Source: Tenrec ecaudatus (taxonomy: Eukaryota > Chordata > Mammalia > Afrosoricida > Tenrecidae). Taken from it: DNA of 64,000 nucleotides. The notes beneath the pieces are model-generated. The model was not told where the DNA came from, did no database searches, and saw nothing but the letters and a program-made list of their open reading frames with translations. A program made the position numbers and the translations under genes. The first letter of the stretch is position 1; every line of letters begins with the position of its first letter. Where the stretch lies: positions 121,999,525-122,063,524 of the forward strand of contig NC_134539.1 in the NCBI RefSeq assembly GCF_050624435.1. Reading direction: 5' to 3'. Below are positions 38,526-50,184 of this stretch, piece by piece.

Positions 38526-38680
38526 CTGAGTCTGCTTTTGTCTTTTGTTTGGTAGACTCTGGCTTGCTTGCAGTCAATCAAGAATATAGCAAAGGTGAAG
38601 GGATTGCTGTTCCCTTGATCAGGTTGCATTATATGGCAAAAGAATGGGGCAGTTACACCTGAGAAGATGCTAAAGGATCC

Positions 38681-38835
38681 CAGCGTACTGTAAGTTAGGC
38701 CTTGGGCTGCTAACCACAAGATCAGATGTTCTGCAGAAGAAAGACAAGGTTAACCCTCCTATAAAGATCTGTAACCTAAGAAACCCTGGATCAGGTGGCT
38801 AAGAGGCAAATCAACTCCATAGCAGTGGCTTCTGG
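38681..38835 (+). mobile_element. AfroSINE, decayed
   Basis: gggctgctaaccacaagatc, then tctgcagaagaaagacaagg and acctaagaaaccctgg follow SINE order. Confidence 0.6.
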
Positions 38836-39477
38836 TGATTCCGTCAAGTTACAGAAGGCTCTATTTTAGCAGACTGGAGTGAGATTATCCAGCTGGCTCT
38901 GAAAAAGTAAGCTGCCATGTTGCCTCCGAGAGGGTCATATGGCAAGGAACTGTGAGTAGCCTCTAGGGGCCAAAAATGGTCCCTGGCTGAATCAGCAAGA
39001 AAACAGATGAACTCAATCCAATAACCATAAGAACTGGAATCTGCCTACAAAGAGTGTAACACAGTGAAAACCTTGGTTAGTGTTTCAGAACCCAGAGTAG
39101 AGGACATCGTTAAGCCATGCCCACTTGTGGCCCAGGAAAAGGATGAGATGATAAAACGGCATTGTTCTAGCTCACGATGCTTATGGTCACTTATGCAGCA
39201 ACAGAAAACTGAAATCAAAAGTGATAACCAGTCTAATCAATCTAAGAGACGCCTAGCATTCATTGTGCACTTCTACACATTAGACAGGGTTTAAGATGCG
39301 CTTGGGGATTGAGCAACATCTTTTCCAATAATTTATGACTCACAAGATATTATATTATATTATAAGTCATAATAATTACTATCACCCTATTCATTATCAC
39401 ATATTATTTGAATTTTCATTGTATGCATATATTAGTCACTGTTTTAGTCTCATTAAATATTTCATATCGCTGACTAT
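38836..39477. other. Intron 16, unique sequence
   Basis: No family recognised; a (TATAT)n-like patch lies at 39347-39362. Confidence 0.5.
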
Positions 39478-39675
39478 GAGTCCCGGGTGGCACTTAAACT
39501 ATAGTATTTAAACTATCAGCCAAAATGTTGGCAAGTTCAAGTTCAAAAGTACTTTGAAAGACAGGACTGGTTACCTGTTTATGAAAGTCACAGGCCTGAA
39601 AACTCTATGGAGCAGTTCTACTCTGCACACACAAGGTCGTCATGAGTCAGAACTGACGGTGATGACGACCAGCAA
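39478..39675 (+). mobile_element. AfroSINE
   Basis: GAGTCCCGGGTGGCAC head, ctatggagcagttctactct in the body and gtcatgagtcagaactgacg tail. Confidence 0.75.
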
Positions 39676-40150
39676 CCTTCCTAACCATGGATCGAGGCTG
39701 GATCATGTGTTTTTTGTTTTTTCTCTTTTTGATCACATGTCTTAAAGTGTCTGGGAAATGTTGCTGTTTAAAATAACAATGTCCAATGTCAAGTTAAAAA
39801 ACAAAACTGAATACTATTTTGATAATTTATGAAACCTTCATTTAAATATTAATTCAACCATCATTTATTACACACTATATTACAACACAACATTTTGATT
39901 ACAGAGATACAGAAATGTTTGAGAAACTGTCCCCGTCTTCAAGCTATACAATCTAATTATAAAACATTTCCACTCACTAAAATATAATGTAACAAAGACA
40001 GTGTGTAATATGCAGGAGAATGGAAATGCAAATAAGGAACTTGTTAATTAATTGTAGAATATCACAGACCTTTCTCCTTATCAAGAGGTGCTGACTATTA
40101 TATCAATTGGTATGAGTCAGCTTTTTTTAGTAATAAAAGTTTGTGGTGCC
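39676..40150. other. Intron 16, unique sequence
   Basis: No repeat or gene recognised. Confidence 0.5.
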
Positions 40151-40158
40151 AGGACAAT

Positions 40159-40360
40159 TTGTTGTTGTTGTTAGACTGTCATGTCGGTTCTGACTCACAA
40201 CAACCCTATGTAGAACAGAAACAAAACCCTGCCGTGTCCTGCTCATACTCACAATTGCTAGGTGTGTTCCCATTGTCTCTGCCGCTGTCTGTCTTGTCTT
40301 GTTGAGGGCCTTTCTCTCTTTCACTGCCCTCTACTTTACCAAGCATGGTGTCCTTCTCCC
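40159..40360 (-). mobile_element. RTE/BovB-type LINE, truncated 3' end with target duplication
   Basis: Minus-strand RTE 3' end: GTTGTTGTTG tail at left, gtcatgtcggttctgactca, gttgagggcctttctctctt and ctctactttaccaagcatgg. AGGACAAT stands on both sides (40151-40158 and 40361-40368). The right-hand copy also overlaps normal RTE sequence, so microhomology is possible. Confidence 0.7.
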
Positions 40361-40368
40361 AGGACAAT

Positions 40369-42146
40369 AGTTATAGGTTATCCTTTCCTGCTCCCTGGAG
40401 CCACCAGGGAGACCTGTGAGAATTATCTCCTTCTCTCCTCTCCGACTATACCTCATTGATATCCTGTTGTTTTGCTGTTTTGGGCAATATGAACAGCTGG
40501 GAGTCAGACGAGCAGGACGGTGACTGAGGACTGCCAAAGCAGGCCAGCAGGGACCTTTCTGGTACGATAAAATGATGCAAAGAAAAACTTACCCTAGAAA
40601 CCCAAATGAGGACTGAGCATGACAGTGGGACAAGAGGAAAGTCAAAGGAAACAGAGGAAAGAGCTAGGAGGCAAAGGGCATTTATAGAGGTCTAAATAAA
40701 GGCATGTACATATGCAAATATATTTAATCTGAGAATGGGGAAATAGATCTATGTGCATATATTTATACACTTAGAATTAAGGTACCAGAAGGACATTGGA
40801 CCTCGACTCAAGTACTCCCTCAATGCATGAATACTTTCTTCTATTAAATTGGCATTCCATGATGCTCACCTTCCTGACACAACCGCTGAAAATAGAAGAC
40901 ACGGTTCTGAGCATGGCCATCAGGGCCCTCAATGGAAGCTGGTGAAAGTCAGAGAGGTTAAAAGGATTAGATTATGTATCATCAGGTGAAACAATCCTTG
41001 AAGACTTCTAGAAATTTTGAAGAGGTCCAAAGTTAAGGAGATAGGGGCTAATCAGAGAAATATTGTTTATACTGTTAATATTAGTCCTACCCAAAGACTA
41101 CTATGACCTAGAGAAATAAAAGTTATATAACTCACAGTGCACAGTAAAGCACTGACAATTAAAATAGATCACTGTTTCATGAAAGAACTTTTGGTCTGTT
41201 TCGTGAGTATGAGACATTGACGGGTTGAATGTTCAGTGAAGGATATAGATTGTACTTAATGGAGTCAACTCAGTTGTGAGAAAATCTCAAGCCTTGTTCT
41301 CAAGATTGCAAGCACCTTCAAATAGCTGTAAGAAGGGGGTAAAAACCCCAACAACCCTGCCTGGTAGAAGACAGTATCATTTTAGGGCTTAAACTATTTC
41401 CAAAAATAGTTTTCCATATGGAATGTTTAGCAAACAATCAGACCTATTTCTGGCCAAAATGGAATAATGGATGGAATATCTATCACATTATTAATAACTA
41501 TAAAACTGGACAAAATAGATTAGGAGATACCAAGCAGTACAGAAGTGCAATCTCGGAGATAAAGAAGAGTCAACAGGTGAACTCCATGATTCCCACTTGT
41601 CTTTTGAGGTATAACTTTCTGACCAGTGTAGAGGTGGAGTACAGTCAGGGCATGGTCCTGCTGAGCCGAGGTGTAAGAGAAAGAAATGAAGCAGCTGAAT
41701 CTGCAAAGCAGTACACTAGAGTTCAGCAGAAAAAGTAGAAAGGAAGTAGGTGGAAGGGCCCTGGGATTCCCTGGAGTACTCCTATAAGTCAATGTCTTGA
41801 TAAAGTCCAAAGTGCTAGGCTCTACCTTCACAGTTTCTGATTCTACATAGGTCTAGGTGAATCTGAAAATCTGCATTTCTACTCTTAGCCACAATTTCAG
41901 TGACTCTTACTCAGCTAAAGATAGGTATAAGTGAAAAAATAAAAAATAAATCTATGTCTACTAAACCTTTCTCACTCATTCAGATTCACAAAAGATTTAA
42001 AATAAAATGTCTCGGGTAAGAGGAAAGTGTAGAATTAATGTCTCCCTAATAAAATGTAAAAGAAGAAAAGAGAAAAAAATGATTAGGGCAAAAAAAAAAA
42101 AAAAAAGAATTAATGTCAAACAAAGATAAAGGTCTTGTTGGCCTAC
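40369..42146. other. Intron 16 near exon 16, unclassified
   Basis: About 1.8 kb without a family I can name. An A run of 17 lies at 42090-42106 just upstream of the exon 16 donor side. The open frames at 41418-41831 are not recognised. Confidence 0.45.
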
Positions 42147-42268
42147 CTGCAGATCTCTCACATTTGGGAAAGGAATTCCTACTGTTATGACAGCACGGGC
42201 ATTGTCATCTGAGAAATCCAGACCCTCACTCACTTTGCCACGACAAACTGCTACCAGGAGTGCTCCAT
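42147..42268 (-). CDS. BRIP1: BRIP1 exon 16 (helicase motif V)
   Basis: The exon is 122 nt and encodes the end of a split Asp codon plus 40 residues, equivalent to human residues 753-793. It contains helicase motif V, read as [20 protein letters not shown] followed by [11 protein letters not shown]. Motif V couples ATP binding to DNA contacts in XPD-like helicases, and every expected residue is present. The acceptor is TTTAAG/ATGGAG and the donor is CTGCAG/GTAGGC. Only two residues differ from human (V for I, R for K), making this the best conserved exon in the window. A 29 kb intron follows it in the direction of transcription. Confidence 0.98.
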
Positions 42269-42771
42269 CTTAAACAACAGAAAACGAGCGTTTTAGAAAG
42301 CACACTCAAAATTACCCAGCATCTGCTTATTTCTGTTATTTTGAAGAGATCTAAATATCAAGCAATCATAGTAGTGACTTTGAAAAAATAAAAATCAAAC
42401 ACTACTAAGATAGAGCTTCAAAAGTGCAAGGTCTTAAATAAAAATTATAGTAAGTACATGCAGATGCTATAGTGCAAACAGATTGACAAATTCTAGTACG
42501 CAGTATCTCCCAGTACATAAAGCTATCAGAGAATGAACAGTCACTTGCAAAAGAACGGAGCAATTATAAACCACTAGTATTACCTCATCCAACTAACATT
42601 ACAATTATTATATTGTTGGTAAAGTTTTCGGAACAAATTCAAGTTTTAACGTATACTATATATTATAATGAATCAATATCATACTTAAACACACATACCA
42701 TAGATAGACATTTGCACATGGTATGCACACACACAGGATCTTATTATAGAAAGGTAATAATTTTATTATAA
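42269..42771. other. Intron 15, unique sequence
   Basis: No repeat or gene recognised. Confidence 0.5.
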
Positions 42772-42870
42772 GGGGCTCTGATGATGCTGTGGTTAAGCAC
42801 TCAGCTGTTGATTGAAACGTCAGCAGTCCAAACCCACCACCTGCTCGAGGGAGAAAGATGTGGTGTTCCT
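42772..42870 (+). mobile_element. AfroSINE 5' half
   Basis: Starts GGGGCTCTGATGATGCTGTGG, keeps an A-box-like tgtggttaagcactcagctg and ctcgagggagaaagatgtgg, then leaves the family. Confidence 0.75.
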
Positions 42871-42989
42871 GATACACCAGAAATATACACCTGGGAGAGG
42901 CTGTTAACCAAGCCACACCCGTTGTTCCCTTAGGGTATCCTTCTACTTTAAGATACCATCCTTCATTTTCCATGGGGGAACGCTCAGCT

Positions 42990-43435
42990 GAACGACAGAT
43001 CAAATCTCCATCAAAGCCCTTCTTCAGTATATAAGAGCCATCTGGGACACAGAGAGATGCTGCAGGGCTATTTGGATGAGCCTGTGCCAGATCTCTAAAG
43101 CTTCAAGGCTGCAGAGTTCCCCGTGCACCAGAGACTGTAGCACAGAGATTCAGAGAAGTAGTGTTGAGACTATGTGGTACCTTCTCATCTGGCCTGAGAC
43201 TCGGAACTCTGTGGGACAGAGTGACACATGAGCTGGCTTCTTGGCCCATGGAAGCAAATGTCATGGAACCACAAGCTGAGCACTAGAGAAAGACTTGACT
43301 GGGGACTGAGGAGAGAGAGGTACTGCTATGGAACAATGACTGTATCCTTAATTGTTTGCTGATTCTGACTCGTGGTAACATATTAAGTTCCCTAATAAGC
43401 CCCCTTATTTGTGTGTGTGTGTGTGTAGGGGGGGG
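42990..43435 (+). mobile_element. Probable LTR fragment
   Basis: A TATA-like agtatataagagcc at 43027-43040 lies upstream of GC-richer sequence, an AATAAGCCCCCTTATT end and a GT-rich stretch with (TG)n and nine Gs at 43411-43438, the order of a retroviral LTR. I recall a similar element from elephant-group genomes but cannot name it. Left boundary uncertain. Confidence 0.4.
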
Positions 43436-43832
43436 GGGTATAGATTTGGAATTAGATGGTATCCAATAGCATCACTATGCTTTATAATCAATGTTATCAA
43501 AGGGTTGGTTCTGAGATTTCATATGATGTCACAATGTCTATAAATTCAAACTTTCTTTATATAATAAAATATAAGCACAAATTACACTATTTGCATTAAA
43601 ATATGGGATTCTTTTTCCTAGTAAGAATGATACTGGTGCATCTCTGTACAAGGAAGACTGTGAGATAATATCTGAATGCTTGTTCATTCTTTATTTTTTT
43701 GCTTCAAAATTCTTAGAATCCTTTATTATATAAAAATATTCAGCTTTTGTTTCTTGACACTTTTTCCATCTATGTCTATACACTTCTGAAAGTGATGTGT
43801 CCATCTCTCTGACCTTTCCATGAAGAATTCTT
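43436..43832. other. Intron 15, mostly unique
   Basis: 43690-43825 has words (tcaaaattcttagaatcctt, actttttccatctatgtcta) that could be antisense mariner, too weak to call. Confidence 0.35.
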
Positions 43833-43975
43833 TTTTTTTTAAATCGTTTTATTAGGGGCACATACAACTCTTATCACAATCCATACATACATCAATTGTG
43901 TAAAGCACATTTGTACATCCATTGCCCTCATCATTCTCAAAACATTTGCTCTCCCCTTGAGCCCTGGCTTGTTCA
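43833..43975 (-). mobile_element. Afrotherian L1 3' end, antisense
   Basis: T tract, then TTTTATTAGGGGCACATACA, ctcttatcacaatccataca, and tcattctcaaaacatttgct: the reverse complement of the L1 end also seen at 13.2, 14.2, 51.0 and 63.9 kb. Confidence 0.85.
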
Positions 43976-44010
43976 ATCTTATATTGAACTCGTATCACTC
44001 ATTCACTCAA

Positions 44011-44207
44011 TACTGCCATCCATCAAGTCGATTCTGACTCATGGCAACCCTCTAGGGCAAGGTGAAACTGCCCTGTGGGTTCTGAGACTATAACTCCTTC
44101 TGGGAGCAGAAAGCCGTATCTTTCTCCTGCAGAGTAGCCGGTGGGTTCAAACTGCTGACCTTGCCCTGAGAACGCCAACTCGTAACCAATATGCCACCAG
44201 CATTCCT
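44011..44207 (-). mobile_element. AfroSINE
   Basis: Well-preserved minus copy: catcaagtcgattctgactc tail, tttctcctgcagagtagccg body, ATGCCACCAGCATTCC head. Confidence 0.85.
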
Positions 44208-44376
44208 TGAACGGGCATACCCAAGTGAAAATTTTACTTATTTTCTTTTCACTAAGGATCATGAAATATAATTTTTTTCTTAGATGCAAAATAACATTAG
44301 TAGAATTCTAACATCATCAACCTCTTCTTATATTATAGTAAAATATTTTTTAATTGGCTAAGAACTTTCCAATTAC

Positions 44377-44536
44377 CTTTCTCTCCTTTGCATTTGATCG
44401 CATCATAGTATACCTGCAGTAATTCATCAAAATCAGTTTTGTCACTTCCTTGTGGTTCTACAATGACGGTCTTTATCAACTCCAGATTATCCCATAAACC
44501 AGTGGAGCGCCAACGTTCTTTGAATTTTTCTAATAG
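44377..44536 (-). CDS. BRIP1: BRIP1 exon 15 (helicase domain 2)
   Basis: The exon is 160 nt, starting in phase 0 and leaving one base, and encodes 53 complete codons equivalent to human residues 700-752. It begins [15 protein letters not shown], carries the VIVEPQG segment and ends with CKGEK before the split aspartate codon. The acceptor is TTTTAG/CTATTA and the donor is AAAG/GTAATT. Substitutions relative to human are conservative, for example [14 protein letters not shown] in place of [14 protein letters not shown]. In the family this region lies between motifs IV and V of the second RecA-like fold. Confidence 0.97.
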
Positions 44537-45054
44537 CTAAAACAGAGGAAAAACATGAATATGATTTGTTCAACTAAACCAAACATGTTTGTTTAGAGCC
44601 TCAAGATCTACTGAGTGAGTTATGGCAAGCATAGTAGACCTTCTGTTGTCTTTCGTTATCTTTTAAATAAGAGGAAAAACAGCACTTAAGGGCCGTTGCT
44701 CAGTCAATCATGAAATAATTCAGAGAACCTGGAGTAGTGCCTGGCTCAGACTAATGCTGAGTGAGTCTCTTCAGCTAACACTGTATGAAATTTTTACACT
44801 CCTAACCAATGACCCCTTAAAGATTCACGATCCTTTTATTAAGTGCACAGGCAGCTATGTTCGAAAACTTGATTATTAATAACCTTAGCATAGAGGAAAT
44901 ATATAGTTTTAAGTAACCAACAAGTAGAAAGTATATAGGCACAAATGGAACGCTTACAAAAACAACCATCTACTAGAATTACAAAGAGACTTTGAACAAA
45001 TATTGAAGAGTCTCTATTATATTGACCACATATTCTGTGTGTTTCTTTCACCCA
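44537..45054. other. Intron 14, unique sequence
   Basis: No repeat or gene recognised between exon 15 and the PSMB7 retrocopy. Confidence 0.5.
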
Positions 45055-45901
45055 ATTTGGTTTTTATTGAGTTTCATTCACCAGATACTTCCTAAATGAT
45101 TATCTTATGGGGAGGGAGCCCTCAGCTGCCCCCAGTCTTCTAGAACAATAATCAGCCAGCCACCACTGATGCATTCATGAAGTGTCGGCAGTGACTGTCT
45201 CAGTGAGGACAGCAATGGTCACTTTCTCACACCTGTACCAGCCAAACTTGGTACCCGTTTTATAATGCACTGAGAATGGGCAGAGAAAATCCAACTTGCT
45301 CTTGCTAAATCAATGTTGCTTCCAGAGCTGAAGTCATGAAGATGCCAGCCGCAGGGGTCTCACACTGGCTTCTTGGCTTCCTCCTTCTCCATATCTAGCC
45401 TAAATTTATATTCAGATACAGCCATTGGTGCCAAGAAACCAGAACCCATGGTGACACAAGGCAATTTATTAGTTGATGCACAAGGATAGATGCCGTAGAA
45501 ATTAAGCCCAGTAACATCTACTATCCCTAAAACTAGGGCTGCATCCCCGATAGTTGAAAAACATTGTCTTCAGCATGAAATTGGCCATCACAACTCTGGG
45601 AAGGCAGCCAGTGAAGAGAGAGGGGAGATCTGCGTTGGAAGAAAGGAGCAGGGGTGTCATGTCCATGTCTGTCCCAGCCCAATAAATGTTAGGAGATACA
45701 AAGTGTATTTCTGAACAGTTGTCAGCAGCAACCATTCCTCTTGTATCTGCTATCCTTACAGGTGGCTCTCAAGAAGGTCCTGACTATCTGGGGGGTGCTG
45801 AAAGTTTCTTCCTTGAAAACTTGGCTTCCAAAAGGGCATTCCCACTGCACTTATCAAAAGAAGAGCCTCTAAATGGTCGCTCATACACTGCCACAGCTCT
45901 T
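45055..45901 (-). pseudogene. PSMB7: PSMB7 processed pseudogene
   Basis: PSMB7 is the beta-7 (Z) subunit that provides the trypsin-like activity of the 20S proteasome. This intronless minus-strand copy covers most of the mRNA. At 45502-45735 it reads [19 protein letters not shown], then [18 protein letters not shown], against human [20 protein letters not shown] and SLSTGRLPRVVTANRMLK. Near 45420-45480 come PYVTMGSG-like and [18 protein letters not shown] words. The 3' UTR is present with CAATAAAAACCAAAT at its end (about 45055-45070). The region before NCSE is shortened, removing the processing site and catalytic threonine area, and stops and shifts are frequent. I see no clear poly(A) tail. 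Dead copy. Confidence 0.88.
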
Positions 45902-46619
45902 GACTACACATTGTAATAACATTGCAACTTTAGATTACAAGCCAATAAAACAAAATACAAAAGTCAAATATGCAAAAACAAGCAAACACACAAGACTAAT
46001 GCTAAAACTCATACCCCTAAAAACGTATGGTTTAAACAGGAAAGCAAGGTCAATTTATTTAATTCTTTAGATCTGAATAATAAAAAATCTACAAATTCAA
46101 AAAAGCATGGGGTGCAGCAATGGCAACATTTACAAATATACTTGTAGTTTGAAATTTTATTTTAAATTCTTATAAATAAATTAAAAAAATTTTTAAAGCT
46201 AGAAAAAGCAGTAAATGCAAAAAATTAGAAAGAGGTTAACTAAATAAAAAGTCAGTGATTATTATGATCTAAATTGAGCTATTCTATTCATTATGTGAAA
46301 TTTTAATCAGTTATTAAAATGTCAAAATAATCAAATACTAAGAAACTTGGAAAAAATTCCCTATGGAAGAGAAACTAATCAATTTTTATAAGGTGGTTTA
46401 TTACTTTAGGATTTTAACTTTATTTTTAAAAACAATTTTTAAAATAACATCATAAAACAAATTTCCTATCAGTAATTAGTGAGTTAATTGCTATTTATAG
46501 TGATCCAGTGCTCCATTAAAAATTAAAATTCACATTAATATCATGCTATTAGGTAAAAATACATGACCAACATTGACCTAAAAGTCTTTACTATCTTGAA
46601 TACCTTATGAGTTGTCTAT
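45902..46619. other. Intron 14, unique sequence
   Basis: Very AT-rich; no gene or repeat recognised. Confidence 0.5.
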
Positions 46620-46826
46620 TGTTGTAGAGTTCTATCAAGTAGAGTTTGACTCACAATGACCCACTTTGACTTTGACAAAGTAGTACTGTCTGTCCCTTAG
46701 AGTTTTCTAAGGTGTAGTATTTATAATTCCAGATTGTCAGGTCTTATTTATTTGTTGAGTGGCTGGGTGGGTTTGAAATACAATGATTAGCAACTGAGTA
46801 CGTAACTACTTAGGCACCAAAGTTTC
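46620..46826 (-). mobile_element. AfroSINE, decayed
   Basis: Antisense order retained: agtttgactcacaatgaccc tail, ctgggtgggtttgaaataca body, ACTTAGGCACCAAAG head. Confidence 0.65.
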
Positions 46827-46889
46827 TTAGTTGGCTATTCCAATTTGCTTTTTGAATATGCAGTCTATCACTAATCCATAAAATCACAC

Positions 46890-47080
46890 CCAAACCCACT
46901 GACATCGAGGTGATTTTGACTCATAGTGACCAAGCAGGGCAGTAGAACTGCTGGTTGGGTTTCTGAGACTTTAAACCTCTCTGAGAGCGAACAGCCTCAT
47001 TTTGCTCCCATGGGTTGACTGGAGGGTTGGCATTGTCAACCTTATGGTCAGCAGGTCAGAATTCATTCTACCAATGTATA
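46890..47080 (-). mobile_element. AfroSINE
   Basis: Antisense copy 64 bases after the previous one: cccactgacatcgaggtgat, gactcatagtgaccaagcag, cttatggtcagcaggtcaga. Confidence 0.7.
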
Positions 47081-47276
47081 AACAGTGTAAACACCAAACA
47101 AACAAAACGCACAAACACAAAGAAAACCTTGCAATATAAGATAGGATTCAGAGCTACGCACAGAAATCTCAACAATGAAAATACAGAAAAAAAAATGCCA
47201 GGCATGTATGTTTGCCAAAAGAAATCAAATAGTTTGTGCATTCACTCCCTCCCAACAGGACCCTGCTGTTAACATA

Positions 47277-47440
47277 GGAGTTCCTAAGTGTTGTAACAGT
47301 GAGCATGCTCAGCTGCTAACCAAAAGATTGAAGGTTTAACTGGATTCAGTCACCTTTCTTAGGGTCTAGAGATCAACTTTCATAGTTTTACTCTGACAAG
47401 CACAAGATCACCAAGTCAGAATTAACTCTGTGGCAAGTGG
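47277..47440 (+). mobile_element. AfroSINE
   Basis: GGAGTTCCTAAGTGTTG head, gctcagctgctaaccaaaag, and a tail with caagtcagaattaactctgt. Confidence 0.7.
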
Positions 47441-47954
47441 TACTGTTAACATTAATAAGGCACATTTGTTACAACTAATAAGCAGCACTGATACATTATT
47501 AACTAAAGTCCAGTGTATCGAAATTCCTTAGTTTTCACTTAATGTCTTTTTTTTATTCCAAGTTCCCAACTAGGATACATTACATTAAGTCATTGTGTCT
47601 TCTCCAGCATTTCTTGGCTACAAAAAAGTCTGACTTTCTGTGCCTTTTGATGACTGACAGTTTTGAGGAGTATTAGTCAAATATTTTTGAAAAATGTCCT
47701 AAAATTTGGGTTTGGTGGTTTTCTCAGGGTTAGGCAGAGGCTACAGGGTTTGAGGACAAAAACCACATAAATATAATGGTATTCTCATCATATTGCCACA
47801 TGACTTATTGGTGAAGATATCACTTTAAGTGCCTAATTTAAGTAGCATTTGTAATATTTCTCCACTGTGTTGTTACACCTCCCCTATCCCGCTGCCTATA
47901 ATATGCTCCTTAGGGTATGACACCACGTATATCACACACTTAAAAGGGTAGAAG
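47441..47954. other. Intron 14, unique sequence
   Basis: No repeat or gene recognised. Confidence 0.5.
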
Positions 47955-47959
47955 GTATG

Positions 47960-48492
47960 TGTGTTAGTCTGGGTTGACGAGAGGCAAATCCAGGGCATTC
48001 CTATCTGTATTAAGAGAAAGCTTTATATCAATGAGCAATTGTATATTGAGAAATCATCCCAGTCCAGTCCAGATCAAGTCCATAAGTCTGATATTAGCCC
48101 ATATGTTCAACACTAGTCCATAAATGTCTCTTCAGACTCACGCAACAGATGCAATGATACCGAATGCAGGAAGATAACAGGCCAGTGGGTGAAGTCTTGC
48201 GACTCCAGTGGTGGTGGAAGTATCTCAGAGCTGGCTCTGCAGGTCTGTGCCGTATGGCCGGCTCAGGTCTCAGCATAGCTCCACATGGCTTTTCACAGGA
48301 CGATGAAAGCAGGCAGAGAGACAGACACAGAGAGAGGCCCACCTCTGCTGATGGCACAATCAAAAGAGAGGAAGTTTCCAGAATCCGCATGAGAAGGCCA
48401 TGTCCACAAGGAGGCATCATCAGACTGTGACATGATTAACAGGCTAGGCTCATTTATTTACCAAGTTAATATGAAATTATGTAACTACCACA
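47960..48492 (-). mobile_element. Solo LTR, family 1, copy B, with exact target duplication
   Basis: The element runs from TGTGTTAGTCTGGG to ATGTAACTACCACA and is flanked by GTATG at 47955-47959 and again at 48493-48497. Reversed, its first 17 bases (TGTGGTAGTTACATAAT) are identical to the LTR at 27239, and the parts near the other end (gactagtattggacatatgg in copy A) also align. A 5-bp duplication and TG...CA ends fit an endogenous retrovirus LTR left by recombination. Confidence 0.85.
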
Positions 48493-48639
48493 GTATGCTT
48501 AATCTCCTTCTAGTAGAGTATCTACGTAATTTATTTGAATTTCTCTATATTTATGTATTTACCCTACTTATTTATCCAATCATTTCTTTATATCAATATA
48601 GACTCATGGATATTTTACACTTTAGATTATAAAATAATA

Positions 48640-49600
48640 ACATATTAATTTGTTGCTCATATTGCTCCATCTTTGGCCATTAGGAGTTCTTCAGCTAGCT
48701 GATGTGTCCCTTTGATATAATCTCATTATCTTTATGACACTGTAAGAATTCTCCAGGCTCATCTTATACATTTCCTGCCCCAGTCCTACAATCAGCCATT
48801 TCTCCTAGAATCCCTGCTGCCATTTACTAGATACTGGCTCTAAATCAAGAGAGCTCTGGTGTATTAACTGCCACCCCCAATTTCCTTGCTTCCAAGGTTC
48901 CCTCAACAGACATAAGTAGGCGATATCTGTATCTATATACATTATCTTTCATTGTTTTGTAATTTGCATAGTAAGCTAAATGTGAGTTTGTACTGATGTC
49001 TCCAACTTTCATCCAGGATCCCAAGAACCAATCTAACGTTTTCCCTTGTTTGTCTCTAACTTCCTACTTTAACAGTAAAAAACCTGGCTTCTATCAGCTG
49101 TCAGACTTTTATTTGAATATTCAATGCTAGCATATATGTATTGTGGTTTAGAATTGTTAACCTTTCCCCTCATAGGCAATCACTTTACTAACTAGAGTTC
49201 AGTGCACAGGATAGTTCCGTTTGTCTCTGGTCTTAGAGTGCCTCTCCATTTCCAAAGCCACTTGGGCCAGCACCTCCTCCCTCCCACATATGTGTAATAA
49301 TTAAGATTCTTTTGTCTCACTAAACATTTTATATTGGGGCCTAGATTTCCTAAATATTGTTGCTGTCTTTGAATTTATATCTAGTAAGATTCACACTTTG
49401 TTATAGATTCTAAATTTTTTAACAACTGTATAGTGTATGTATCTAACACTACACCATATAAAATAGCTTTACTGCCTTAAAAAATCTCCTGTGCGTCATC
49501 TGTTCAATCTTTTCCCTTCCCACAACCTTCCAATTTTAACCCGTGCACCTGTAAATGTGGCCTTTTTGAAATAGGAATTTACTTTTGCTACAATTTAAAG
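48640..49600 (-). mobile_element. Old L1 (L1M-type) 3' region, antisense
   Basis: Plus-strand phrases gccattaggagttcttcagc, ccaggctcatcttatacatt, atcagccatttctcctagaa and cactacaccatataaaatag are antisense L1M 3' sequence. Confidence 0.65.
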
Positions 49601-50178
49601 GAAATTAGAACAGAATAAGGATCCTAAGATTAATTCACTCTGAGGAGTATCATAAAAAGGAGAGGACAGGGAAAGAGTCGCACAGGAAGAAAGGACCATG
49701 CAGGCATAAGTCCCCACCTTCACAGGAAAGGAAACAGGATCCAGGATAAGAAAAATTCTACTAAAGAAGAACCACGTGGAGGCCCCCACTTCCTGATCTC
49801 AAAACCCACTAGCCAGCCACAGAAGTCACAACAGCCGGGGAGTGGAAGAGCAGACATAAACCGGCGAAACAGAACTGACAACCTCAAAGTAAGCCCACGC
49901 ACATATGGACAGCTAGCCTTCAACAGGGCGAAGAAACCCATTAACTGGGAAAGAGACTGTCTCTAAACAAATAGTGCTGACAAAATGAGGTTATTTGCAG
50001 AAAAAATAAATGGGATCCATTATCTCACACCATATAAAAAAACAAGTCAAGATGGCTCAAAGACCTAAATATAAAATCTAAATCTACAAATATCATCAAT
50101 AAAAAAATAGGGACAACCTTAGGGGCTCCAGAACATAGCATAAATACAAGAGGATAGCCCCCCAAAAAGATTTTTTCC
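49601..50178 (+). mobile_element. L1 ORF2 C-terminal fragment
   Basis: Contains ggcccccacttcctgatctc, gcacatatggacagctagcc, ggttatttgcagaaaaaata and tcaagatggctcaaagacct in L1 ORF2 order on the plus strand. Confidence 0.7.
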
Positions 50179-50184
50179 AAGCTA

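Noticed and set aside
47960..48430. Open frames of 108 and 88 codons
   Set aside because: They lie within a solo LTR with target duplication and show no conserved domain.
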